A stretch of DNA of 64,000 nucleotides from Pontibacter fetidus (GCF_010119545.1 NZ_JAAEAA010000003.1:207580-271579), one strand, 5' to 3'. Shown: positions 9,601 through 19,176, counted from the stretch's first letter. Notes: a model not told the origin generated them from the letters alone. Numbers and translations: made by a program.

Positions 9601-10273
9601 TCAGAACCCGAACGGAGGAATATATCAATGGTTTGCCGATGCTACCGGTGGAGAGCCGGTCTTTGAGGGACCTGTGTTCCGGACTCCGAACTTAACGCAG
9701 CCAACCACCTATTATGTGGAGGCTGTTAATACCAATGGTTGCTCCAGCGCAACCCGCACCACAGTAGCTGTGCGTATTGTAGAGCCGGTAGCAGATGCAG
9801 GCCAGGATGTAACAATTATACAAGGCAAAACCGTGGAGCTGCGGGCAACAGGTGGCGATACCTATGTTTGGGAGCCGGCTGAGAGTTTAAGCAATCCGAA
9901 TGTGGCCAACCCAGTGGCCAGACCGAACGAGACCACCACCTACCGTGTAACAGTGAGTACTGAAGAAGGCTGTACCGCTACCGATGAAGTAACTATAACT
10001 GTTATTCCGGCTATAGTTGTACCCAACGCCTTTACCCCGAACCGCGACAACGTGAACGAAGTCTGGGAGATCCAGAACATCGAGAATTACCCGGATGTGC
10101 GTGTAGAGATATTTAACCGCTGGGGCAATATCGTGTTTACTTCCAATGGCTACGGTACCCCCTGGGATGGCACTCTGAACGGCGAAGACCTGCCGGTGGC
10201 AACTTACTACTACATGATTTACCTTAACAAGTCAGAGAAACCTATCTCGGGCAACGTTACCATTATCCGATAA
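6671..10273 (+). CDS. Giant secreted PKD/Ig-repeat protein with type-B T9SS tail
   Basis: The product has 1200 residues from ATG 6671; a TTG directly before it would add one. After a signal peptide (about 1-28) come Ig/PKD-like modules, including a PKD domain with the FGDGG motif near 150. Four clear repeats of about 95 residues span about 575-955. Each opens NNTI/NNSI with a QTICAG-like segment and ends NTWFRRxVxSxGC. The last 85 residues are a gliding-motility-type (type-B) sorting domain: VPNAFTPNRDNVNEVW, then FNRWGNIVF and a final VTIIR. Such proteins are large surface adhesins exported by T9SS. A PorP/SprF gene starts 2 bases downstream, the usual partner arrangement. The ligand is unknown. 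Confidence 0.85.
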   Translation: MRLPLLTHIYWPLLLLCLLFSKTAVAQTQPACQVTIDAEGSSSLCQGESVTLRAVSSNQLSSFQWFLNGAPLAGQTNATISVSIAGDYTVRVSGATCQAATSTPFQVTVSPRPANPSFLVTPTTTQCAGTPLAFQVNAPQPDIFYTWIFGDGGSAKGDSVGHTYTDKGINFANYNVKVIATSAQGCQSDTVTQQVRVARMPEAAFADSSDFQTCLPDTIEDDEIKVFAYIENKTVEPYLSDIRTYIVNWGDGGPDVQYTRNEFPIKNPNPYTKVGDYPITIRAVASNGCEFVFEQNYNVSKEPKANFTLSKQPAATPSSCLPVIVALGDSSTGGNLTYKWTVQPSTGFTIEFGGLDQDTLSLLFTESGIYQIELIVENGCDDDTTSQSVVVGWPQVQLPPDTTSCGPIDFKYTTGAIPGTGNVFVDPNLGKIKTAVWTVVGPTGGTRTLSGQNQTIRFTEEGVHEVTLTVENECGSSEELAGTFPVVQRITILPIPEAPTIQDITVCSGDSVTLEPTGPGGNYNFYDAAGTLLSTGPSYTTTGITQTTDFTVETIGDNDCPSERVPVKVTVVPPLANNTIQGDQSLCQGDAPAPLTGSTPTGGTGGGYIYTWLSSTSGPDGGFVPAAGVNNDVNYTPQPLIQRTWFRRLITVASCSPDTSNAVLVNAVPKIQNNTISAAQDICEGQQPATLVGTRVTGGDGAVYEFRWEVSTEGPGTGFVPAPGNNTSENYSPGVLTQASWFRRVVTSAGCVVFSEPVMIDIVPPLDNNTIASAQTICAGSTPTPLTGSAPTGGSGPYTYLWESSITSATGGFSPAAGTNNGQSYTPGNLKVNTWFRRTVTSQGCEADVSEAILITVNQAVTNNSIGAPQTICAGDVPAALTGTTPNGGSGTYTYLWQSSISGPDSGFGSAAGTNTGINYTPQALTQNTWFRRVVDSQGCKTTSEPVLITVNPRPSPPILTVKDATTCPGGSATLSIQNPNGGIYQWFADATGGEPVFEGPVFRTPNLTQPTTYYVEAVNTNGCSSATRTTVAVRIVEPVADAGQDVTIIQGKTVELRATGGDTYVWEPAESLSNPNVANPVARPNETTTYRVTVSTEEGCTATDEVTITVIPAIVVPNAFTPNRDNVNEVWEIQNIENYPDVRVEIFNRWGNIVFTSNGYGTPWDGTLNGEDLPVATYYYMIYLNKSEKPISGNVTIIR

Positions 10274-10275
10274 CT

Positions 10276-11247
10276 ATGAAAAGGCCATACCTATACCTGC
10301 TGATACTTTTTTGGGTGGTTTGTGTGCAGGCAGCTTTTGCACAGCAGCGGCCACAGTATAGCCAGTACATGCTCAACAATTTTATACTTAACCCCGCCAT
10401 TACAGGTATAGAAGATTACGCCGATATACGCGTGAGCAACAGGCGGCAGTGGGTTGGCTTAGATGGTGCCCCGGTTACGTATTACCTTACAGCACATACG
10501 CCCCTTAATAAAGGCATGGGCAGTACACAGTACCACCGGGCCCTTGCCCACCACGGTATAGGCGCCACCTTCCATACCGACAAAACCGGGCCGCTGCGCC
10601 GCACAGGTGTTAACTTTGCCTATGCCTATCATCTGCCGCTTACCAATGTTATCAATCTTTCGGGGGGAGCTTCGGTGGGTATTATCCGCAATGCTATAAA
10701 TGCCAACGACCTGGAGTTTGGGAATGGAAAAGGTAACGACCCTTTGGTAGGAGGCGGAACGCTAAACAACAACATATTAGACCTGAACCTGGGGCTTTGG
10801 CTTTATTCCCGCAATTTTTCGGTGGGCGTGGCCGGGGCGCAACTTTTGGAGAATGTAGGCAGCTTTAGTGCTGCCGAAGAGGAACGTGCCGCCATGGACC
10901 TGCAACGCCATTATTTTGCCACAGCCAGCTACCGTTTCGAACCTACCTCTACCCTGGATGTGATACCTTCTGTAATGGTGAAACTGGCCGACCCGAGTCC
11001 TACGTCGGTAGATGTAAGTTTGCGCACTATTTACGATGAACGGTTCTGGATAGGGGCCGCGTACCGCCATAACGATGCTATAATTGGGATGGTAGGAGTT
11101 TATGTCAGCCCGTTGATTGATGTGTCGTACTCTTACGATGCCACCACCTCAAACCTAAATAAAGTTAGCGCAGGCACACACGAAGTGGTCATTGGGTTTA
11201 AACTGCTTAACGACAGGGGTATACTTTGTCCGCAATGGATATGGTAG
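10276..11247 (+). CDS. PorP/SprF family T9SS outer-membrane partner
   Basis: The 323-residue protein has a signal peptide (1-22, ending FAQQ) and the family opening QRPQYSQYMLNNFILNPAITG, followed by an outer-membrane beta-barrel pattern. Members of this family, such as SprF in gliding Flavobacterium, help secrete or anchor the type-B cargo encoded just upstream. The 2-base gap to the 1200-residue cargo gene indicates co-transcription. It is one of two paralogues in the window (see 18217-19176), each behind its own giant cargo gene. Confidence 0.9.
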   Translation: MKRPYLYLLILFWVVCVQAAFAQQRPQYSQYMLNNFILNPAITGIEDYADIRVSNRRQWVGLDGAPVTYYLTAHTPLNKGMGSTQYHRALAHHGIGATFHTDKTGPLRRTGVNFAYAYHLPLTNVINLSGGASVGIIRNAINANDLEFGNGKGNDPLVGGGTLNNNILDLNLGLWLYSRNFSVGVAGAQLLENVGSFSAAEEERAAMDLQRHYFATASYRFEPTSTLDVIPSVMVKLADPSPTSVDVSLRTIYDERFWIGAAYRHNDAIIGMVGVYVSPLIDVSYSYDATTSNLNKVSAGTHEVVIGFKLLNDRGILCPQWIW

Positions 11248-11280
11248 CAATGTCTGTATATTACAAATAAAAAGCTAAGG

Positions 11281-11306
11281 AGGCGCAGCGTAAGTTGCGC
11301 CTTTTT
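11281..11306 (+). terminator. Terminator after the first PorP/SprF gene
   Basis: AGGCGCA pairs with TGCGCCT around an 8-base loop, followed by TTTT. Confidence 0.75.
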
Positions 11307-11722
11307 ATTTCCGGTTCCTGTCCCCAACTATAGCTGCGTAATTGCACCGTTTTCTTCTCTATCTCCGGCTACAAATTTTAAGATTTTTATAACATTCTTT
11401 ATCAGAATGTTAGGCTGTATTTATAATTTTCTTATATTAGTGTACATCTATGTACCTTGCCTATGTGGTGTTTATATTATAATGAATACTATAATTTGTA
11501 TTTATTCAACATAATTGCAAGCGTGTGAACGATATTTGAAAATTGGATGTAACTTTCTGACAACTAGCATTTGGCGAAAGAAACTGTTGCACTGTATTGA
11601 CTTACTTATCTGTAGTAAACTGCCTGTGTAACAACTATAAAGTGGCTTAGGCGGGTGCTGTTAAAATACAATCTATCTACAAACTTAATCAGTCCTATTG
11701 TAAAACATTTACTTTTTACTAA
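11307..11722. other. AT-rich spacer before the 2157-residue gene
   Basis: About 415 bases hold no open frame that looks real and no RNA gene I recognise. The stretch is markedly AT-rich from about 11380. Weak -7-like matches (TACCTTGC near 11451, GATATTTG near 11530) each deviate from TAnnTTTG, so the promoter of the downstream operon is probably here but I cannot place it. Confidence 0.4.
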
Positions 11723-14700
11723 ATGGGGAGCTTAGTAAAGAAGTTACTGCTGTTTACGGTGGTCTTCTTCAGTGTATTTGCCAGTGCTATGGCGCAGGGG
11801 CTTTCCCTGGGTTCTGCTGCTGCGTTTAATTTGTTGGCCAGTCAGAAGGTAATAAACAAAGGCAGCACTATAGTTCAGGGCAATGTGGGTGTTGGTACCG
11901 GGGCAGTTATCTCCGGTTTTGCAGCCGGAAGTATAAAAGGCCAGCAGCACATCAACGACGCAGTAGCACTTAACGCACTTTCAGATCTTTCCGCAGCTTA
12001 TACTACTTATTTCCAGCGAGCAGCCACCAGGGTGCTTCCGGCCACCATCGGCAACGAGACTTTTACAGCAGGCGTTTATAAATTTAATGCGGCAGGCACT
12101 ATCACTGGCTCCGTCGTGCTGGACGCCAATTACGACCCAAATGCTACATTCATATTTCAAGTAAGTAAAAGCCTGCAGGTAAACGCGAATATCACCATTG
12201 CGCTTATAAACGGGGCAAAAGTAAACAACGTGCTTTGGCTGGTTGCCGAAGATGCCGTTATCGGGCAGGGTGCTTACATGAAGGGCAATATAGTTGCCAA
12301 CAACAACATTACGCTACAGGATGATGCCGCGGTGCTTGGCCGGGTAATGAGCATTAAAAATACCGTAAATCTGAGCAACAGCATTCTGTCGTTGCCAACC
12401 GACCTTAGCATTATAAAAACCAAAGTAGCCGATTCTCCTTCCCAGAAATATGCTGTCGGTGACCTGGTTACCTATAAAATTGAAGCCAGGAACCTGGGCC
12501 CGATAGATGACGAGGGCGTGATGATACGCGATGTGCTGCCTGCGGGCTTAAGCTACGTTTCGTCTACAACCACCAAAACCGGCACATACTACGACCCTTC
12601 TTTCGGCCTCTGGATAATAGATCAGCTTAAAGTGGGCGAGGTGCAGTCGCTGACTATAACGGCCCGCGCTACTATGGCTGGCTATATTGTGAACACCGCA
12701 ACTATAGCAGGCACTACCGTAGACGAAAACCTGAACAACAATAAATCGGATGCAGACCTGTGCGTGGTGCTTTCGGATGCCGGGCAGATACAAGGCCCTG
12801 TAGCCGCCTGTGCCGGCAGTACCAACACCTATAACATTAAGCAGATAGCCGGTGCCACCTATACCTGGACCGTTCCATCGGATTGGGTAATAACAGCCGG
12901 AAACAGAAACTCATCTGAGATAACAGTAAAAGTTGGAAATACATCTGGGTCCATATCGGTAACAGTTAACAATATTTGTGGTGCTAGCCCACCCAGCAGG
13001 CTTACCGTAGAGGTAGTGCAGGATGTACCGCCAAAGCCAGGCCCTATAAATGGTACGCTGGAACTTTGCTCTGGTAAAGCTACCACCTATAGTATAGCCC
13101 CTGTAGCAGGAGCCATTGGCTACCACTGGACCCTGCCTGCCGGCTGGACCATGGTAAGCGATAACGGCACATCGATAACCGTAACTACAGACGGCGACGC
13201 CACCACAAAACGCCTTAGCGTAGCAGCCTATAATATGTGCGGCGACGGACAACCAAGCTTTTTAGATGTAACACCGGTGCTTAAAGTGCCAAATACACCC
13301 GGGGCCATTAGTGGCCCTTCTGCCGTTTGTGCTACCGTAGCAACCGCCACCTATAGTATTGGTAAAGTAGCCAATGCCAGCAGTTATACCTGGACGGTGC
13401 CCACTGGTTGGACCATCCTTAGCGGACAAGGCACATCAACTATAACCGTAAAGCCAACTGCACAGGCCGGAGACATTACTGTAAAAGCAATTAACGACTG
13501 CGGCGAAAGCACAGCACAGAAATTAACAGTAACTCCTGTCGAGAATCCTCCGCTGGCTCCGGACGCAATTAAAGGTCCGGATGTGGTTTGTGCCAGCACA
13601 GCGGGCAATGTGTATAGTATAGATGCCGTACCAAATGCAAAAGGCTATAACTGGTCGGTGCCAACCGGCTGGACAATTGTTTCTGGGCAGAACACGCCAA
13701 CTATAACGGTTACGGCCGGTACCGGTAATGGCAAAATAACAGTAGTAGCTTTAAACGATTGCGGCTCTAACGGAAGCAGCTCCAAAGATGTACAGGTAAC
13801 CAGCGGGCCTCCTGCGGCTCCGTCAGCTATAAAAGGTACGCCATACGGTTGTGCCACCCAAACAGCTACCTATACTATTGACCCGGTAGCGGGTGCACAA
13901 AGTTATACATGGGCAGTACCAGCAGGTTGGTCTATCGTTTCAGGGCAGGGCACAACAACTATAACCGTAAAAGTAGGTTCTGGCGCAGGTACGATCTCAG
14001 TAAAAGCAAAAGGCACCTGCGGCGAAGGCCCGGCCCGCACTCTGAACGTGCAGCCGCAAGTAACCTTACCAACTGCACCAGCTGCCATTACAGGACCTGC
14101 CGAAGTTTGTAAGAGCCAGACTGACCTAACCTATAGTGTTGCTGCTATTACAGGCGTAACAAGCTATACCTGGTCGGTGCCAACAGGCTGGGTAATTGTG
14201 AGTGGGCAAGGCACTACAATTATAAAAGTAACAGCAGGCACAACTAACGGTAACATATCGGTAACAGCAACTAACGATTGCGGCACCAGCTCAGCCACTA
14301 CCTTACCCGTAAAAGTATCTACAGAAGCTCCTGCCACACCGGGCCCTATCTCAGGGCTTGCAACGGTTTGCGGCAACCAGGCAGGTGTAACCTATAGTAT
14401 CGCTGCCGTTGCAGGGGCAACCTCTTATACCTGGAGTGTTCCGGGCTGGACTATTGTTTCTGGTCAGGGTACGACAACTATAACCGTAAATGCGGCAACA
14501 ACCAACACAACTATAACCGTAACTGCCAAGAATGCCTGCGGCAACACAAGCAGCACTACAAAGCCAGTACAGGTAACTACAGCAGTTCCGGCAGCGCCAA
14601 CTGCTATAAAAGGAACACCTTACGGTTGCACCACACAAACGGCTACCTATACAATTGATGCGGTAGCAGGAGCTGAAAGTTACACATGGGCTATACCAAA

Positions 14701-17700
14701 TGGTTGGACAATTGTTTCAGGACAGGGTACCACCAGCATCAACGTAAAAGTAGGCTCAGGATCAGGTACGATTTCGGTAAAAGCAAAAGGCCCGTGCGGC
14801 GAAGGCCCTGCGACAACACTTACCGTACAACCTCAGGTAACTTTGCCTGCAACTCCTGCAACTATAACAGGCCCTGCAGAAGTGTGCAAGAGCCAAACCG
14901 GTTTAACTTATAGTGTGGCTCCTATAGCAGGTGTTACCACATATACCTGGGCAGTACCAACCGGCTGGACAATAACCGGAGGACAGGGCACTACAACTAT
15001 AACGGTTACAGCAGGCACAACAAACGGAAATGTAAGTGTAACCGCTACCAACGATTGCGGCACGAGCAACGCCCAGACCAAACCAGTAACTGTATCAACG
15101 GCAGTACCAGCTAACCCGGGCACTATAAACGGAGTAGCAACGGCATGTTCAAACCAATCAAACTTAACTTATAGTATAGCTGCAGTTGCAGGTGCCACCT
15201 CCTACGAATGGACCGGCCCAGGCTGGACAATTGTAAGCGGCCAGGGCACGACAACTATAACCGTAGCAGCAGGCACAGCTAACACAACTATAACTGTAAT
15301 CGCTAAAAATGCCTGCGGCAATGCCAGCAGCAGCACCAAAGCAGTACAGATAACCAACACCCTTCCGGCAGCACCTACAGCTATAAAAGGAACACCTTAT
15401 GGTTGCGCTACTCAGACAGCTACCTATTCGATCGACCCGGTGGCGGGTGCGCAGGGCTATACCTGGGCAGTGCCGGCAGGCTGGTCTATTATAAGCGGCC
15501 AGGGCACAACAAGTATAACTGTAAAAGTAAGCTCAGAACCAGGCACCATATCAGTAAAAGCAAAAGGCGGTTGCGGCGACGGACCAGCTACTACGTTAAA
15601 TGTGCAGCCACAGGTAACCTTGCCAACTGCACCAGCAACTATAACCGGTCCCGATGAGGTTTGTAAAGCACAGACTGATCTTACCTATAGTGTAGCAGCC
15701 ATCACGGGCGTGACAAGCTATACCTGGTCGGTGCCAAGCGGCTGGGTAATTGTAAGCGGACAGGGTACTACTTCCATTAAAGTAAATGCAGGCACTACTA
15801 ACGGGAACATCTCGGTAACAGCTACCAACGATTGCGGTACCAGTGCAGCCAAAACTATGGCCGTAAAAGTATCTACAGATATACCGGCCACTCCGGGAGC
15901 TATTACCGGTCCGGCTACTGTTTGCGGAGGCCAGGCAAGTATAACCTATAGCATTGCTGCCGTTCAGGGGGCAACATCCTATACCTGGAGCGCACCAGGC
16001 TGGACTATTGTTTCGGGGCAGGGCACTACAAGCATCACGGTAAATTCGGGCAACACCGGAACAACCATTTCGGTTATCGCGAAGAATGCCTGCGGCAACA
16101 CAAGTGCTGCGCAGATAGCGGCAGTTGTAACACAATCGATTCCAGCCAAACCGGGAACTATAACCGGAACTACAGCTGCCTGCGTGGGCAAAGACCAAAC
16201 TTATACTGTGCCGGTTGTAGCAGGCGCCACCAGCTATACCTGGGCTGTGCCAACCGGCTGGAGCATCGTATCGCAGAACAATAACAGCATTGTAGTAAAA
16301 ACAGGAACAACAGCAGGCAACATCAGCGTAACAGCTACAAACGGTTGTGGTACCGGCCCTGCATCAACATTAGCAGTAAGCCCTATAACCGGAGCCATCT
16401 CTGGTATAACCGGCATAAGCGGCAATACTACTACGTGTACGACAGGCAATATAACCTTTACCGTACCAGCAGGCACAAACGTGTCGGGTTATAGTTGGGA
16501 AGTACCGGCTGGCTGGGCTATTGTTTCGGGGCAGGGCACCACACAGGTAACCGTAAAGGCAGGTGCTACATCCGGAACTATAAAACTGACAGCCTCTAAC
16601 GATTGCGGTGCTGTAACAGTAACCAAACAGGTGGAGGTAAACACAACGGTACCGGCTACCCCGGGCGCTATAACCGGCAACGCAAGCGCCTGTTCGGGCA
16701 GCACACAAAAGTATAGCATTGCACCTGTAAGCGGCGCGGTAAGCTATACCTGGTCGGTGCCGCAGGGCTGGACTATAACAGCAGGGCAGGGAACGACAAC
16801 GATTGATGTGAAGGCCGGAACTACCACAGGCCAAGTTACAGTAACAGCCACCAACGATTGCGGAAGCAGCAGCTCATCATCAACTAAAACCATAACCATA
16901 ACAAGCAGCGCACCTGTGGCAGGAAACATTGCCGGGCCAACTGCGCTTTGTAACACAACTACCGGACTGGTTTACAGCATAACACAGGTAAGTGGCGCAA
17001 CAGCTTATACCTGGGCTGTGCCGCAAGGCTGGACTATTGTTTCTGGTCAGGGTACTACAAGCATCACTGTAAATGCCGGTGCCAATGGCGGGGAGATAAA
17101 AGTAGCTGCAGAAAATGCCTGCGGTAAAGGAGCTAACAGCGCATTGGCAGTAAGCACAGCTGCGCCACTGGCCGCACCGGGCCCGATAGCCGGTAACATG
17201 GATGCCTGCAGCTCGATACCAACCACTATTTATAGTATAGATGCCGTGCCGGGCGCGACGGGCTATGCATGGGAAGTGCCGCTTGGCTGGACGCTGATAG
17301 CCGGACAGGGATCTACAACAATAACGGTTGGCGTAACCAGCGCTCCGGGCACTATAAAAGTAAAAGCAGTAAACGCCTGTAGCCAGAGCACCTTTACCAC
17401 ACTAAATGTAAACCCGGTAGCAAACACACCATTAAAGCCGGCAACTATAACAGGTCCTAACGAAGCATGCATCGGGCGCAATGTGGTTTACAGCGTGGCT
17501 GCCATTCCGGAGGCCTCATCTTACACCTGGATAGTACCGGCAACCTGGCAGATCATAACGGGGCAGGGCACAAACCACATCACGGTTATGGCAGGTCCGT
17601 TGAGCGGTACAGTGGAGGTAATGGCCAACAACGGTTGTGGCTCCAGTGCAACCACCAAAATTCAGGTACGGGCTGTAGAAATGGGCTCGATTGGTGAGAT

Positions 17701-18196
17701 AAAAGACCTGAGCTCGCCATGCGATGGATTGAAATACATGGTGGACCCTGTAGTGGGAGCTACCTCATATACCTGGACGCTGCCGGACGGCTGGACTATA
17801 ATTGCCGGCGAGGGGACCAACATTATTATGGTAAACGCCGGTAAATGGGACGGAACTATAAGTGTGGTAGCTGATAACGGAACCTGCGGCACAGTACCTT
17901 CAACTATAAAGTCAGACAAATCGAAGGCCGAGACCCTGATCGAATTCCCGAATGTGTTCTCACCGAACAACGATGGCAACCACGATACCTGGGTTATCTC
18001 CAGCCTCGAAAGATTCCCGGATAACGACATTACTATCCTGAACAGGTGGGGTACCGAAGTATTTAAAGCAAAATCATACAAAAATAACTGGACCGGTGAT
18101 AACTTAGCGGAAGGCACTTACTACTATGTAGCGCGCGTGAGGTTATGCGATGGCACCGACAGGACGCTTAAAGGTTACGTGATGATTGTAAGATAA
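11723..18196 (+). CDS. Giant T9SS adhesin: ice-binding-like (DUF3494) domain, DUF11, 20 PKD-like repeats, type-B tail
   Basis: The 2157-residue protein has a signal peptide (about 1-25). A DUF3494 ice-binding-type beta-helix domain (about 27-225) opens LGSAAAFNLLASQKV and includes SVVLDANYDPNATFIFQV. A DUF11 module (about 227-345) precedes 20 PKD/Ig-like repeats of about 86 residues (about 350-2065), each of the form PGxIxGxxxxC...YSI...YTWxVPxGWxIVSGQGTxxITV. The type-B sorting domain from about 2069 begins FPNVFSPNNDGNHDTW and ends VMIVR. Repeats 5-13 are three copies of a three-repeat unit with an exact 777-base period. DUF3494 domains bind ice in some organisms but are also found in plain adhesins, so ice binding is not claimed. 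It heads an operon with a PorP/SprF gene (20-base gap) and a PorE-like gene. Confidence 0.88.
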   Translation: MGSLVKKLLLFTVVFFSVFASAMAQGLSLGSAAAFNLLASQKVINKGSTIVQGNVGVGTGAVISGFAAGSIKGQQHINDAVALNALSDLSAAYTTYFQRAATRVLPATIGNETFTAGVYKFNAAGTITGSVVLDANYDPNATFIFQVSKSLQVNANITIALINGAKVNNVLWLVAEDAVIGQGAYMKGNIVANNNITLQDDAAVLGRVMSIKNTVNLSNSILSLPTDLSIIKTKVADSPSQKYAVGDLVTYKIEARNLGPIDDEGVMIRDVLPAGLSYVSSTTTKTGTYYDPSFGLWIIDQLKVGEVQSLTITARATMAGYIVNTATIAGTTVDENLNNNKSDADLCVVLSDAGQIQGPVAACAGSTNTYNIKQIAGATYTWTVPSDWVITAGNRNSSEITVKVGNTSGSISVTVNNICGASPPSRLTVEVVQDVPPKPGPINGTLELCSGKATTYSIAPVAGAIGYHWTLPAGWTMVSDNGTSITVTTDGDATTKRLSVAAYNMCGDGQPSFLDVTPVLKVPNTPGAISGPSAVCATVATATYSIGKVANASSYTWTVPTGWTILSGQGTSTITVKPTAQAGDITVKAINDCGESTAQKLTVTPVENPPLAPDAIKGPDVVCASTAGNVYSIDAVPNAKGYNWSVPTGWTIVSGQNTPTITVTAGTGNGKITVVALNDCGSNGSSSKDVQVTSGPPAAPSAIKGTPYGCATQTATYTIDPVAGAQSYTWAVPAGWSIVSGQGTTTITVKVGSGAGTISVKAKGTCGEGPARTLNVQPQVTLPTAPAAITGPAEVCKSQTDLTYSVAAITGVTSYTWSVPTGWVIVSGQGTTIIKVTAGTTNGNISVTATNDCGTSSATTLPVKVSTEAPATPGPISGLATVCGNQAGVTYSIAAVAGATSYTWSVPGWTIVSGQGTTTITVNAATTNTTITVTAKNACGNTSSTTKPVQVTTAVPAAPTAIKGTPYGCTTQTATYTIDAVAGAESYTWAIPNGWTIVSGQGTTSINVKVGSGSGTISVKAKGPCGEGPATTLTVQPQVTLPATPATITGPAEVCKSQTGLTYSVAPIAGVTTYTWAVPTGWTITGGQGTTTITVTAGTTNGNVSVTATNDCGTSNAQTKPVTVSTAVPANPGTINGVATACSNQSNLTYSIAAVAGATSYEWTGPGWTIVSGQGTTTITVAAGTANTTITVIAKNACGNASSSTKAVQITNTLPAAPTAIKGTPYGCATQTATYSIDPVAGAQGYTWAVPAGWSIISGQGTTSITVKVSSEPGTISVKAKGGCGDGPATTLNVQPQVTLPTAPATITGPDEVCKAQTDLTYSVAAITGVTSYTWSVPSGWVIVSGQGTTSIKVNAGTTNGNISVTATNDCGTSAAKTMAVKVSTDIPATPGAITGPATVCGGQASITYSIAAVQGATSYTWSAPGWTIVSGQGTTSITVNSGNTGTTISVIAKNACGNTSAAQIAAVVTQSIPAKPGTITGTTAACVGKDQTYTVPVVAGATSYTWAVPTGWSIVSQNNNSIVVKTGTTAGNISVTATNGCGTGPASTLAVSPITGAISGITGISGNTTTCTTGNITFTVPAGTNVSGYSWEVPAGWAIVSGQGTTQVTVKAGATSGTIKLTASNDCGAVTVTKQVEVNTTVPATPGAITGNASACSGSTQKYSIAPVSGAVSYTWSVPQGWTITAGQGTTTIDVKAGTTTGQVTVTATNDCGSSSSSSTKTITITSSAPVAGNIAGPTALCNTTTGLVYSITQVSGATAYTWAVPQGWTIVSGQGTTSITVNAGANGGEIKVAAENACGKGANSALAVSTAAPLAAPGPIAGNMDACSSIPTTIYSIDAVPGATGYAWEVPLGWTLIAGQGSTTITVGVTSAPGTIKVKAVNACSQSTFTTLNVNPVANTPLKPATITGPNEACIGRNVVYSVAAIPEASSYTWIVPATWQIITGQGTNHITVMAGPLSGTVEVMANNGCGSSATTKIQVRAVEMGSIGEIKDLSSPCDGLKYMVDPVVGATSYTWTLPDGWTIIAGEGTNIIMVNAGKWDGTISVVADNGTCGTVPSTIKSDKSKAETLIEFPNVFSPNNDGNHDTWVISSLERFPDNDITILNRWGTEVFKAKSYKNNWTGDNLAEGTYYYVARVRLCDGTDRTLKGYVMIVR
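13811..16141 (+). repeat. Three tandem 777-base units inside the giant adhesin gene
   Basis: Equivalent positions in the AIKGTPYGC repeat fall at 13835, 14612 and 15389, exactly 777 bases (259 codons) apart. Each unit holds three PKD-like repeats in the order AIKGTPYGC, ITGPxEVCK, xATxCxxQ. The copies are clearly more alike across units than within a unit, which shows duplication of the triplet after the single repeats diverged. The outer boundaries are approximate. Confidence 0.9.
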
Positions 18197-18216
18197 ACAA
18201 CACAGCCATATACCCA

Positions 18217-19176
18217 ATGAAAACAAAACTACCCTATTTACTTACCTTACTCGTTGCATTGGTTGTGCAGGAGGCCACCGCACAGCAGGCCCCGCAATAC
18301 ACCCAGTACATTTTTAACGAGCTGGTAATTAACCCGGGCTACTCAGGTAGTAAAGACATCGTAAACGTAAATGCTACTTACCGCACCCAATGGACCGGCC
18401 TCGAAGGAGCCCCTACCACGCAAACTATAAGTGTAGACGGCCCCGCTAAAGATGCACGCATAGGATGGGGAGCCCATCTGATAAACGATGTGGCCGGGGC
18501 GCAATCGCAGACCGGGGCTTATGCCAACATAGCTATGCGCATTAATACCAGCCGCACCTCGCAGTTATCACTAGGCATAGCCGGTGGCATTTCGCAGTAT
18601 ACCCTGGATGGCACCAAATTCAGAAAAGGCGACGACACACCCGATACAGCGATCCCTGAAAACCGCGAATCGCAGATACTGCCAGATGCCAAGATTGGGA
18701 TGTTCTTTAACACAGAGCGCTTTTATACAGGCTTATCTATTGCCAACCTGGTGCCTTTTAAGGATGACAAAACTATAATTGCGACACCGCGCCGGCATTA
18801 CTTCCTCTCTTCGGGGTACATGTTTGACCTGGGGCCATGGGTGCGCCTGAAACCTAGTTTCCTCTGGAAAGAAGACTTTAAAGGCCCTGCCAACCTGGAC
18901 CTGAATGCTTTTTTGCTGCTTTATAACCGTGTATGGCTGGGGGGCTCTTACCGCACTGCTGTGCCCGTTTTTACGGATGTGAAAATGGATGATATAAAAA
19001 AGCGGAATGCCTGGGCAGCGCTGGTACAGGTATATGCGACACCTAAGTTCAGGATCGGTTATTCGTATGATGTAAGCCTTACAAAACTGCGCGATTATTC
19101 CTCGCATGAAGTATCTTTGGGCTATTCTTTCTTCAAAAAACAAAACGGCCGTACCATTACGCCGCGTAACTTATGA
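18217..19176 (+). CDS. PorP/SprF family T9SS outer-membrane partner (second copy)
   Basis: The 319-residue protein has a signal peptide (1-22, ending TAQQ), the family opening QAPQYTQYIFNELVINPGYSG and a barrel pattern with repeated aromatic strands. It lies 20 bases behind the 2157-residue type-B cargo gene and overlaps the next gene by 4 bases (ATGA), so the three form one operon. Its expected role is to support export or surface attachment of that cargo. It is a diverged paralogue of 10276-11247, consistent with cargo-specific partners. Confidence 0.9.
   Translation: MKTKLPYLLTLLVALVVQEATAQQAPQYTQYIFNELVINPGYSGSKDIVNVNATYRTQWTGLEGAPTTQTISVDGPAKDARIGWGAHLINDVAGAQSQTGAYANIAMRINTSRTSQLSLGIAGGISQYTLDGTKFRKGDDTPDTAIPENRESQILPDAKIGMFFNTERFYTGLSIANLVPFKDDKTIIATPRRHYFLSSGYMFDLGPWVRLKPSFLWKEDFKGPANLDLNAFLLLYNRVWLGGSYRTAVPVFTDVKMDDIKKRNAWAALVQVYATPKFRIGYSYDVSLTKLRDYSSHEVSLGYSFFKKQNGRTITPRNL

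Noticed and set aside
13811..16141. CRISPR-like regular repeats
   Set aside because: The period is 258/777 bases, in frame and coding; these are protein-domain repeats, not a CRISPR array.
15596..16198. 200-codon open frame on the minus strand inside the 2157-residue adhesin gene
   Set aside because: It is an antisense shadow of the PKD-like repeats; its Ser/Cys/Tyr/Arg-rich pattern mirrors the repeat codons.
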